Source: Candidatus Hydrogenedentota bacterium (GTDB lineage Bacteria; Hydrogenedentota; Hydrogenedentia; Hydrogenedentales; CAITNO01). From it: a stretch of DNA of 6,840 nt. This document shows, one piece after another, positions 1 to 5,900 of this stretch; within the stretch, counting starts at the first letter, position 1; each line of letters begins with the position of its first letter. Below the pieces are notes generated by a model, which was not told the origin of the DNA, ran no database searches, and was given only the letters and a program-made list of their open reading frames with translations. The stretch is from contig SLFT01000077.1 in the NCBI GenBank assembly GCA_007124105.1, forward strand, positions 1-6,840. Reading direction: 5' to 3'. Both the position numbers and the translations under genes were made by a program.

Positions 1-99
1 ATTGCTCAACACGTTGACCATTTGTCGGATGTCGAAGTCGCGCTTGCTGGTGTGTGCTGTGCCTGTTTCGAAGCATGTGTTATGAAAATTTCAGAATGA
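1..99 (+). CDS. possible 3' end of an upstream ORF (partial, unidentified)
   Basis: Frame 1 is open from the window edge to a TGA at 97-99, giving about 32 residues that end in ...CVMKISE. The TGA overlaps the ATG of the HicB-like gene as ATGA, the usual geometry of translationally coupled genes, and that downstream ATG has no clear Shine-Dalgarno sequence of its own. Against it: an open run of 32 codons is not statistically remarkable, and the residues do not resemble the C-terminus of a HicA toxin, the usual partner. I do not recognise the family. Sequence to the left of the window would settle whether this is a gene. Confidence 0.2.
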   Translation: MAQHVDHLSDVEVALAGVCCACFEACVMKISE

Positions 100-305
100 A
101 CAAGCATGAAATGATTATTTACTGGAGCAGGGATGACGATGCCTTTGTCGTTGAGGTTCCCGAACTTCCCGGTTGCATGGCGGATGGCCCGGCCTGTGTA
201 GATGCGGCGCGGGCCGCTGAGAGAACTATCCAGGAATGGATTGAAACAGCCAATGATTTGGGAAGACCTGTTCCTGAGCCGCGTGGACGCCTCATGTACG
301 CTTGA
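96..305 (+). CDS. HicB-like small protein (type II antitoxin fold family)
   Basis: This 69-aa protein matches the partial RNase-H-like HicB fold. It has a first strand MIIYWSRDDDAF, then the signature VEVPELPGCMADG, then a helix (DAARAAERTIQEWIETAND), and ends GRPVPEPRG. In the family, HicB proteins neutralise the HicA mRNA interferase and often repress their own operon. This one stops right after the fold and has no C-terminal helix-turn-helix or ribbon-helix-helix, so self-repression through DNA binding is unlikely unless a partner supplies it. I chose the ATG at 96 because the conserved fold begins there and it overlaps an upstream stop as ATGA; the in-frame start at 54 would add an unconserved, Cys-rich leader. 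No HicA-like ORF is visible on either side, although one could lie left of the window. It may be an orphan HicB-fold protein with no toxin. Confidence 0.8.
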   Translation: MNKHEMIIYWSRDDDAFVVEVPELPGCMADGPACVDAARAAERTIQEWIETANDLGRPVPEPRGRLMYA

Positions 306-487
306 AACAAGGCGACTGGCCGCCATCCTTTGGAAGTGAACGTCCGGGTGTGTGGAATATGCTTTCGCCCCAAAAGGTCGCTTCATACCCGAATGGAGGA
401 TAATTGATTCGCGCTATTGCCAGGGGCATCAAAAAGGTTGTTGCTGTGTATGCCGTATAAATGGAAACCAACCGAAAGGAATTTGCC

Positions 488-1525
488 ATGAAAACGAAAT
501 GGGGCGTCATCGGTTCCGCAGGAATCGCGCGGCGGAGAACCATTCCAGAAGGCATTGTTGCCGCGGAGAACGCCGAGTTTACAGCCGTGTACGATATTAA
601 CCAGGAAGCGAACGCGGAGATAGCCGCTGAATTCGGCGCTGTTCCCTGCAAAAGTGTCGAGGAATTGCTGGCGCTCGAACTTGATGTTGTCTATGTGGCC
701 ACGCCCACCTGGCTGCACTGTGACCAGGTAAACCATATCGCGAGCACAGGCAAACATGTCCTTTGTGAAAAGCCGTTGGGCATGAGCGTAACCGAATGCG
801 AGCGCATGATTGAAGACTGCGCCGCGAACAACGTCAAACTCGGCGTGGGTTTTATGATGCGGTATCACGCGCACCATCAGGCCGCGCTGCAAATGATTTG
901 CGACGGTGGTATCGGGATGCCGGTGTTTGCGCGCGCGCAGCTTTCCTGTTGGTATCCGCCCATCCCGGACGCATGGCGGCAATCGCCCCAACTCGGCGGG
1001 GGCGGCAGTCTGATGGACTTGGGCGGCCATTGCCTGGACCTCCTTGAAATGTTCATGGGCCCCGTCGGGAGCGTACAATGCGTAACCGGAAACCTGGTGC
1101 AATCCTATGCCAGCGAAGATACCGCTGTTGCGCTGCTGGAATTTGAGTCCGGCGCGAAAGGCGTGGTGGACTGTCTGTTCAACGTGCCCGACGCCAGTTC
1201 GCTCAACCGTCTTGAATTGTACGGTTCCCAGGGCAGTATTCTGGCGGAAGGCACTATCGGGCAACTGCCCGGGGGCAGTATGACGGCGCGTCTCGAGGAG
1301 AGCGATGCGGGCTATGCCGCGCAACAGGAGCGCACGGGAGACGGCGGCATGGTGATCGCGCCGCCTCCGGTGAATATGTACTGCGCCGAAGTGGAAGCCT
1401 TCGCGCGCGCCGTGCAGGACAACACCGAGCCGCCAATCAGCGGTAAAGATGGTCTTCGGAGCCAGGCATTGCTCACCGCCTGCTACGAAAGCGCAAGAAC
1501 GGGAACGCGTATAAAGATACAGTAA
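488..1525 (+). CDS. Gfo/Idh/MocA family NAD(P)-dependent oxidoreductase
   Basis: A 345-aa cytoplasmic sugar or inositol-type dehydrogenase of normal family length. The N-terminal Rossmann fold shows the dinucleotide-binding loop WGVIGSAGIARR (residues 5-16) and an acidic residue, D36, at the end of strand 2, which in this fold usually favours NAD over NADP. The family's catalytic EKP motif is present (LCEKPLG, K95). The C-terminal alpha/beta domain carries GGGGSLMDLGGHCLDLL with D177, H181 and D184, the usual active-site D...H arrangement. The substrate cannot be read from sequence: myo-inositol, glucose/fructose, trehalose-type and amino-sugar enzymes all share these motifs. I chose the ATG at 488 rather than 461 because AAAGGA at 475-480 is correctly spaced and the Rossmann strand starts five residues later. 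A candidate terminator follows, so it is probably transcribed separately from the next gene. No convincing promoter was found in the 182-bp gap upstream. Confidence 0.95.
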   Translation: MKTKWGVIGSAGIARRRTIPEGIVAAENAEFTAVYDINQEANAEIAAEFGAVPCKSVEELLALELDVVYVATPTWLHCDQVNHIASTGKHVLCEKPLGMSVTECERMIEDCAANNVKLGVGFMMRYHAHHQAALQMICDGGIGMPVFARAQLSCWYPPIPDAWRQSPQLGGGGSLMDLGGHCLDLLEMFMGPVGSVQCVTGNLVQSYASEDTAVALLEFESGAKGVVDCLFNVPDASSLNRLELYGSQGSILAEGTIGQLPGGSMTARLEESDAGYAAQQERTGDGGMVIAPPPVNMYCAEVEAFARAVQDNTEPPISGKDGLRSQALLTACYESARTGTRIKIQ

Positions 1526-1563
1526 CAAAGGACTTGCGCCAGTCAGAGGGCGTAATCGTCTTT

Positions 1564-1596
1564 GCAAGCGCGTTTGGCCACAGCGTTGCTTTTTTT
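1564..1596 (+). terminator. candidate intrinsic terminator of the oxidoreductase gene
   Basis: GCAAGCGC (1564-1571) pairs with GCGTTGC (1583-1589) with one bulged G, around an 11-nt loop, and is followed directly by seven T's (1590-1596). It lies 38 nt after the oxidoreductase stop codon. The stem is modest (7 bp with a bulge), so efficiency is uncertain, but position, strand and T-run all agree. Confidence 0.5.
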
Positions 1597-1619
1597 GTGC
1601 GCGCCGACCAGTTTATACT
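1591..1619 (+). promoter_or_regulatory. candidate sigma70-type promoter for the propeller/toroid gene
   Basis: TATACT at 1614-1619 is a good -10 element (5 of 6). The hexamer 17 nt upstream is TTTTTT (1591-1596), a weak -35 that coincides with the T-run of the preceding terminator. Transcription would start near 1626 and leave a leader of about 55 nt. Only the -10 is convincing. Confidence 0.3.
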
Positions 1620-1642
1620 AAACGACAATGAAACAGTAAAGC

Positions 1643-1658
1643 GCATCTGTTCAGATGC
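1643..1658 (+). repeat. short inverted repeat in the leader of the propeller/toroid gene
   Basis: GCATCTG (1643-1649) and CAGATGC (1652-1658) are perfect reverse complements separated by TT. In RNA this folds as a 6-bp stem with a GUUC loop, ending 11 nt before the AGGAG at 1670-1674. It could be a leader hairpin affecting translation or stability, or a DNA operator. No T-run follows, so it is not a terminator. Confidence 0.4.
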
Positions 1659-1680
1659 CCAACAAACACAGGAGAAACTC

Positions 1681-4044
1681 ATGACTTTTAGAATGACGGC
1701 GATTCTGTTCGGAACACTTTTGTTGAACGCGGTTTTCACAGCAAACGCTACGGACCCTTATTTGCTGGGTCCGGAGGCGCGACAATGGACGCCGGTGCGC
1801 GACGAAGTATATTTGCAGGAATTTGGCGAGCAGTTTCAAACAGATACGCCGGTGTTGACGGCGGCGGTATTTGAGGGTACGGCTTATGTAAGTCTGGGGG
1901 ACGGCGTCTACGAAGTAACCGACGCCGGGCTTCACCTCCTGGATGGTTCCTCGGAAGACATACATCGGCTTCGCGTACTGGACGGCGCGCTGTGGGGCAT
2001 GGCCGACAACGGCCTGTACCGCTATACTGACGGGATGTTGGAACAGCTCAGTGGCGACGCGTTTGTGGACGTGTGCATGGTGCAGGGGGTAACCTACGCG
2101 GCCACGCGCGACGATGTGTTTCGGTACGTAAACGGAGCGTTGATTAATGTGGAACCGGACATTGGATTCCGGTCAACGAATATTACCAAGCATCTGGAAG
2201 ACGGCTCTCATATACGCGTGCAGGACGACGACGGTCGCGAGGTGCGGTGGCGTCCCGAGCGCATTGGGCCTGTGGCGCGGATTGCGCCCTATAGCGAGAC
2301 CTTGTATGTGCTGCAGGAGAATGGGATGGTATTGCTGGATAATGAGACCATTGATCCCCGGGTCGCCGAATGGGGGTTGCCGCCCTCGCGAACCATGCGC
2401 GACATGCTCTCGCTGGGCAACCGGCTGCTCATCGCCACGGACAGGGGCGTGGCAGTGCTGCGCGGCATGGCCATGACCACGCTGGACGGCAAATCGGGCT
2501 TGCCCTATGAGGACACCACCTCTCTGGCCAGGGGCTTCGATGACGACCTGTGGATCGGCACAACCCGGGGCGCGGTGCGCAAGGTGAATGCTGACGAGTT
2601 CCATTATTTCGCGGGTCGGCGTTGGTTGCCGGACGATCAGGTAAACGACATTGCCGCGGGCGACAATGTGGTCTATATCGCAACCGACGGCGGTCTCGGC
2701 GTCATTCGCTATGAGCCGTATACGCTGCGCAAGAAGGCGGCTTATTATGAGCGGGAACTCGATGAACTGGGCCATACGCGGATGGGGTTTGTACATAACC
2801 TTTCGCGCACCGGCGACGGCGAATGGATTCGCTCGATCAGCGACAACGACGGCACGGCTGCCGCCTTTTATCTCACGCCCATGATTTATAAGTACGCTGT
2901 TACCGGCGACGAAGAGGCGTGGGAAAAAGCGGTGGACGCGTTCAACGCGCTGGTCTGGCTCGAGGAGGTTACGCCTATTTCCGGTTTCCCCGCGCGCGCC
3001 ATCTGGTCTATTGAAGGCGACGCCGGCACAAAATCCACCAGCGGCTCGGGCGGGTTGCCCGCGCGGTGGGTTCCCACCGAGTGCGGCAATTTCGAATGGA
3101 AAGGCGATACATCGAGCGACGAGGTGAGTGTACATTATTTTGCGATGGACGTATTTCATACGCTTGCGCCCGAGGGCCCCGAGAAAGAGCGCGCCGCTGA
3201 GCATATCGAACGCATGACGCGTCATATTGTTGAGAACGGCTGGAAACTGCGCGACGTGGGCGGTGAACTGACCCGGTGGGGCCGTTGGGACCCCGAATAC
3301 CTGCAACGCCCTTATGGCATGTATGCGCGCGGCCTTAATGGCATGGAGGCGCAATCGTATGTACACACCGCCATTGGCGTACTTGACGACGACTATTATC
3401 GCAACGCGCTTCAACAACTCATTGACTGGCGCTATCACGAGCACACGGTGCGACAGAAGATTACGTTCCCGCCGGACTATATCACCACCTGGGACGACCG
3501 TCTCGCTTTTCTCGCCTATTACCCCCTGATCAAATACGCGGAACAGGACTGGTTGCGCGCGTTGTACCTGCGCAGTCTCGAACGCAGCTGGGAAATCAAG
3601 CGCATGGAGAAGCATCCCTGGTTCAATTTCCTGTATGGGATCATGACCGGCAACGAATGCGAAGCGGAGGAAGGCGTACAGTTGCTGCGCGAATGGCCGA
3701 TGGACATGGTCATTTATGACTACGCCAATTCGCATCGGGCGGACTTGTATCCCGAGCCGGGGTATGTGCCCTACGCTGTCGGCCCGCGCACATCCTCGCC
3801 CAAACAGATTTCGCCGCGCGAGTCAGAGCCCAAACGTCCCGGCAGTATGCTCCAACTCGACGGCGGTTCCGGCGGCAGGCGCATTACACCGCCGACATTC
3901 TGGCTGGATAATTACTGGATGGGCCGCTATTATGGCTTTATTGAAGCGCCGGAAACGGATGATCCTGCTTTGACGACCATTGACGAGCGTCCAGTGGTAC
4001 AGCGCGGGGCTGCGCCCTATGACGGGCCGCCACGACCCTTTTAG
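1681..4044 (+). CDS. exported protein: N-terminal beta-propeller plus C-terminal alpha/alpha-toroid-like domain, function unknown
   Basis: The product is 787 aa. AGGAG at 1670-1674, 6 nt upstream, and a clear signal peptide (MTFRMTAILFG..., likely cleaved after ANA, residue 23) fix the ATG at 1681; the frame is open back to a TTG at 1534. Residues about 60-343 hold seven strand-turn repeats of the regulator-propeller type, spaced about 35-60 residues: VSLGDGVYEV (70-79), LWGMADNGLYRY (104-115), YAATRDDVFRY (139-149), LYVLQENGMVLL (208-219), LLIATDRGVAVL (249-260), LWIGTTRGAV (290-299) and YIATDGGLGV (332-341). GKSGLP before the sixth is typical of such repeats. The rest is helical and Trp/Tyr-rich, with apparently motif-like blocks: SDNDG (387-391), KGDTSSDEVSVHY (474-486), TRWGRWDPEY (531-540), RGLNGMEAQSYV (550-561) and YWMGRYYGF (745-753). 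This resembles (alpha/alpha) toroid glycan enzymes. There is no transmembrane or kinase segment, so it is not a hybrid two-component sensor. The enzymatic role is inference. Confidence 0.85.
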   Translation: MTFRMTAILFGTLLLNAVFTANATDPYLLGPEARQWTPVRDEVYLQEFGEQFQTDTPVLTAAVFEGTAYVSLGDGVYEVTDAGLHLLDGSSEDIHRLRVLDGALWGMADNGLYRYTDGMLEQLSGDAFVDVCMVQGVTYAATRDDVFRYVNGALINVEPDIGFRSTNITKHLEDGSHIRVQDDDGREVRWRPERIGPVARIAPYSETLYVLQENGMVLLDNETIDPRVAEWGLPPSRTMRDMLSLGNRLLIATDRGVAVLRGMAMTTLDGKSGLPYEDTTSLARGFDDDLWIGTTRGAVRKVNADEFHYFAGRRWLPDDQVNDIAAGDNVVYIATDGGLGVIRYEPYTLRKKAAYYERELDELGHTRMGFVHNLSRTGDGEWIRSISDNDGTAAAFYLTPMIYKYAVTGDEEAWEKAVDAFNALVWLEEVTPISGFPARAIWSIEGDAGTKSTSGSGGLPARWVPTECGNFEWKGDTSSDEVSVHYFAMDVFHTLAPEGPEKERAAEHIERMTRHIVENGWKLRDVGGELTRWGRWDPEYLQRPYGMYARGLNGMEAQSYVHTAIGVLDDDYYRNALQQLIDWRYHEHTVRQKITFPPDYITTWDDRLAFLAYYPLIKYAEQDWLRALYLRSLERSWEIKRMEKHPWFNFLYGIMTGNECEAEEGVQLLREWPMDMVIYDYANSHRADLYPEPGYVPYAVGPRTSSPKQISPRESEPKRPGSMLQLDGGSGGRRITPPTFWLDNYWMGRYYGFIEAPETDDPALTTIDERPVVQRGAAPYDGPPRPF

Positions 4045-4074
4045 CCTGTTCCCGACCAACAAAAAATTGGCATG

Positions 4075-4110
4075 ATGGTTCCGTCGGCGTCGCCGATGCC
4101 GACGGTCCAT
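4075..4110. repeat. strong hairpin 31 nt after the propeller/toroid gene
   Basis: CCGTCGGC (4081-4088) and GCCGACGG (4098-4105) are perfect reverse complements around a 9-nt loop. Outside a small TT/T internal bulge, ATGG (4075-4078) pairs with CCAT (4107-4110), giving 12 paired bases. No T-run follows on the + strand, and on the - strand the nearest T-run is more than 10 nt away. It is not a canonical intrinsic terminator but could protect the 3' end of the upstream mRNA or slow polymerase. Confidence 0.5.
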
Positions 4111-4170
4111 AGGGATAAGTGCTTTCCGAGGCCTGTCGCTGTCAATAGTGTGATATGAACCGTCGTGCGT

Positions 4171-4199
4171 TTGACATGATCTCCCGAACAGCGTAGAAT
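4171..4199 (+). promoter_or_regulatory. near-consensus sigma70-type promoter for the 50-codon gene
   Basis: TTGACA at 4171-4176 is a perfect -35. After exactly 17 nt comes TAGAAT at 4194-4199, a 5-of-6 -10. The start point would be near 4206, leaving a leader of about 77 nt before the ATG at 4283. It is the best promoter match in the window and sits in an otherwise empty intergenic region, which supports a real transcript here. Confidence 0.65.
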
Positions 4200-4282
4200 C
4201 TGTAACTGTATCGCGCTGCATTTGTATTATGAGCGTGCGTCAGAAACACTTTTAGACAATGATTATCATCAGGAGTTTTTTC

Positions 4283-4435
4283 ATGAAACATGTACAGCCT
4301 ATTTCGAGGCAATGCCCCCAAAAGGCGCAAGTGACCGCCGGCGTTATTTTCACGGCACTGAGCCAAATATTACAGGTCGTTGGCAGTATGTTGATCGAAA
4401 AGCAGGAACTGACCATGGACCCATACGATTATTAG
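4283..4435 (+). CDS. 50-aa small protein of unknown function
   Basis: ATG at 4283 follows AGGAG (4271-4275) at an ideal 7-nt spacing and is preceded by a near-consensus promoter at 4171-4199. The frame ends with TAG at 4433-4435. The product has a basic, polar N-terminus (MKHVQPISRQCPQKAQ, one Cys at 11), one hydrophobic helical stretch from V17 to I38 (VTAGVIFTALSQ then ILQVVGSMLI) with Ser/Gln at intervals, and a short acidic, aromatic tail (MDPYDY). This suggests a membrane-touching amphipathic helix or a single short transmembrane segment. There is no signal peptidase site or lipobox. I do not recognise a family. A 104-codon frame overlapping it from a TTG at 4222 has no ribosome binding site, so I prefer this one. 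It could instead be a peptide within a regulatory RNA. Confidence 0.6.
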   Translation: MKHVQPISRQCPQKAQVTAGVIFTALSQILQVVGSMLIEKQELTMDPYDY

Positions 4436-4457
4436 CGCTGCTTGCGGGCAAGACGCT
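4434..4457 (+). repeat. hairpin at the stop codon of the 50-codon gene
   Basis: AGCG (4434-4437) pairs with CGCT (4454-4457), and CTTG (4441-4444) pairs with CAAG (4449-4452) around a CGGG loop, with a 3/1 internal loop between the two helices. It overlaps the TAG stop. No T-run follows, so at best it is a weak or Rho-assisted termination site. Confidence 0.25.
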
Positions 4458-4499
4458 ACAAGTTGGCGGTTCCACGGAAAGCGTGAATTATCGGTGGGT

Positions 4500-4549
4500 T
4501 GTCAGACAGTGTCGGACGCAGTTGGACGGTGTCTGACGATGTCTGATAA
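4500..4549. repeat. five tandem decamers with core GTCNGAC
   Basis: Five consecutive 10-bp units: TGTCAGACAG, TGTCGGACGC, AGTTGGACGG, TGTCTGACGA, TGTCTGATAA. Each contains the heptamer GTCNGAC or a one-base variant, which is itself an odd-length palindrome, separated by 3 bp. The period is about one helical turn, so all cores face the same side of the DNA. The first and fourth units also contain 8-nt reverse complements (4501-4508 and 4530-4537) that could pair across a 21-nt loop. The array lies between the convergent 50-codon gene and sialidase-like gene. It could be a protein-binding array, a terminator-like structure, or a copy of a dispersed intergenic repeat. Confidence 0.7.
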
Positions 4550-4640
4550 TGCCAGGTCGCATTTTTCGATTATTGGAGCGCCGACAGGCGCACACGCTAC
4601 TTCCCCTTCTGATGGCGTGTTGCGTAGTCGGGCGTCCTGT

Positions 4641-5828
4641 CTACAGTAGCGCTGCGAGCGCCGTTTTGGGAATCATCCATACGCGCACCCGTTCACGTCG
4701 CCAGGTGTATGACGCCGCGACGCCATTTTTTGTTTGTATAAGCGCGGGGTAGGAGTATTCGTGGCGCGTGTCAATGGGGTCGTCCTCGAGGTGGGCAATC
4801 ACATCCCAAGTGTCGCCGTTATCATGGGATACGGCGAGGGACAATGGTGTGCGGGGGCCCCAGTTCATGCCGACCGGGTTCAGCAACAGAAGCAGCCGTC
4901 CATCTTCGAGCAATAATGCGTCTAAACTGCTGTTGTTGTTGGGCAGGCCGCTGTCGTAAACAGGGGTCCATGTGACGCCGTAATCGCTGGAATCAACACG
5001 CCATGCGCGTCCCGCCGACGTGCGCAACAATCCATGTATTTGTCCGGGCGTCGATTCCCAGAATGTTGGCTGGATGGCGCCGCGTCCCCGGAACTGTTGT
5101 CTGTCTATCTCGAAGTCAGCGGAACGTTGCCAGGTCTGCCCGCGGTCTGTGGAGCGGTCGGCGAAGGCTTCCCAGCGCTGGTATTCCGTTGACGCGCCCG
5201 CCAGCCAGGAACCGTCCGACAGGATGATGGGTTTGTTTTTTACGGGGCCGCGTCCGCCTTCGTCGCCCGGTACCAGTTCAGTGGGTTCCGTCCATGTTTC
5301 GCCGTGGTCGTCGGAACGCATCCAGTAGGTGCGCCAATGGGAGATTTCCGGTCCCACCTTGAAAAAGAGGTATACGTCCGCCTCAGCGTCAGCGAAAAGC
5401 ACCGGGTTCCAATGGGCGGTTTCGTCCACCTTGGCCGCCAGATAGGGCGGCAACCATGCGCCGTCAACACGTCGCGACATCCAGATGCCCACGTCAGGAT
5501 GCTTCTCTTCTGTGCCCGCGAACCACGCGGCAATCAGCGTACCGTCCGGGGCCTGTTCGATGGTGCTTGCATGACACTGGGCGAAGGGCCGGTTGTCTTC
5601 GAATATAAAGGCCACCTCGCCGCCGGCGTCCATCACGCGTTTTTCAAATACCGCAGCGGCAAGGGCATTTTCCTGGGTAAGTGAGAGCGGGACTTCCACA
5701 GCTTCCTCCGGTCTGGATGGGGGTTGTTCAGCTGTTTCCAATGGCTTGTGCGCTGTTTCGGGTTGATGCGCGCAAGCGCTGAACAATGCAACAACTGTGA
5801 CGAATAAGATGGGGAGTGAATATTTCAT
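4641..5828 (-). CDS. sialidase-like (BNR/Asp-box) six-bladed propeller lipoprotein
   Basis: The product is 395 aa. ATG at 5828 is preceded by AGGAG (5840-5836) with 7-nt spacing and starts a lipoprotein signal, MKYSLPILFVTVVALFSAC, with lipid Cys at 19 (FSAC lipobox; Phe at -3 is uncommon). A Pro/Glu-rich linker (about 20-50) precedes the propeller. Four Asp boxes are visible: SDDHGETW (172-179), STDRGQTW (226-233), SSDYGVTW (280-287) and SHDNGDTW (334-341). Other landmarks are CHAST (85-89), WFAGTEEKHPDVGIW (102-116), KNKPI (197-201) and EYSYPALI (357-364) followed by TWRRERV. These place it in the predicted-neuraminidase branch (COG4692, BNR_2 type). The usual xRIP arginine of GH33 sialidases is replaced by FAQCHAS, so sialic acid may not be the substrate. 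It is probably anchored in a membrane facing the periplasm or outside. Upstream lie a candidate promoter and two dyads; it converges with the 50-codon gene. Confidence 0.9.
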   Translation of the reverse strand: MKYSLPILFVTVVALFSACAHQPETAHKPLETAEQPPSRPEEAVEVPLSLTQENALAAAVFEKRVMDAGGEVAFIFEDNRPFAQCHASTIEQAPDGTLIAAWFAGTEEKHPDVGIWMSRRVDGAWLPPYLAAKVDETAHWNPVLFADAEADVYLFFKVGPEISHWRTYWMRSDDHGETWTEPTELVPGDEGGRGPVKNKPIILSDGSWLAGASTEYQRWEAFADRSTDRGQTWQRSADFEIDRQQFRGRGAIQPTFWESTPGQIHGLLRTSAGRAWRVDSSDYGVTWTPVYDSGLPNNNSSLDALLLEDGRLLLLLNPVGMNWGPRTPLSLAVSHDNGDTWDVIAHLEDDPIDTRHEYSYPALIQTKNGVAASYTWRRERVRVWMIPKTALAALL

Positions 5829-5859
5829 AAGGCCGCTCCTGTAGTTGAGTTTACGGGAA

Positions 5860-5881
5860 GGCAACCGGACGTCCGATTGCC
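5860..5881. repeat. 22-bp near-perfect palindrome in the leader of the sialidase-like gene
   Basis: The arms are GGCAACCGGAC (5860-5870) and GTCCGATTGCC (5871-5881), with a single mismatch; the central CGGACGTCCG is fully palindromic. It lies 32-53 bp upstream of the ATG at 5828 and 20 bp from the AGGAG. In the transcript it folds as a 9-bp stem, the mismatch becoming a U-G wobble, with an ACGU loop. It could be an operator for a dimeric regulator or a leader hairpin. No T-run follows in the transcript. Confidence 0.55.
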
Positions 5882-5900
5882 CTTGTAGATTCTTTACTCT

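Noticed and set aside
404..460. 18-codon frame starting TTG after GGAGG, upstream of the oxidoreductase gene (LIRAIARGIKKVVAVYAV)
   Set aside because: The RBS is strong, but its spacing to the TTG is only 4 nt, there is no recognisable promoter, and an 18-codon frame is easily met by chance. A leader peptide cannot be excluded.
383..1567. 394-codon open frame on the - strand antisense to the oxidoreductase gene
   Set aside because: The + strand carries intact Rossmann, EKP and DLGGH motifs; the antisense frame has low-complexity shadow composition and no motif.
2173..3735. 520-codon open frame on the - strand antisense to the propeller/toroid gene
   Set aside because: It mirrors a gene with strong protein signatures on the + strand, its residue composition (Arg/His/Ala/Pro-rich) is that of a codon shadow, and no recognisable domain or RBS supports it.
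4222..4536. 104-codon + strand frame overlapping the 50-codon gene
   Set aside because: It begins with TTG without a ribosome binding site, runs through the decamer repeats, and competes with a frame that has promoter, RBS and ATG in order.
4500..4549. CRISPR array
   Set aside because: The units are 10 bp with 3-bp gaps between cores; there are no 25-40-bp repeats or unique spacers and no cas gene in the window.
4578..4591. GCGCC-GACA-GGCGC hairpin as terminator of the sialidase-like gene
   Set aside because: The stem is only 5 bp and no T-run follows it on either strand; no clear terminator for that gene was found.
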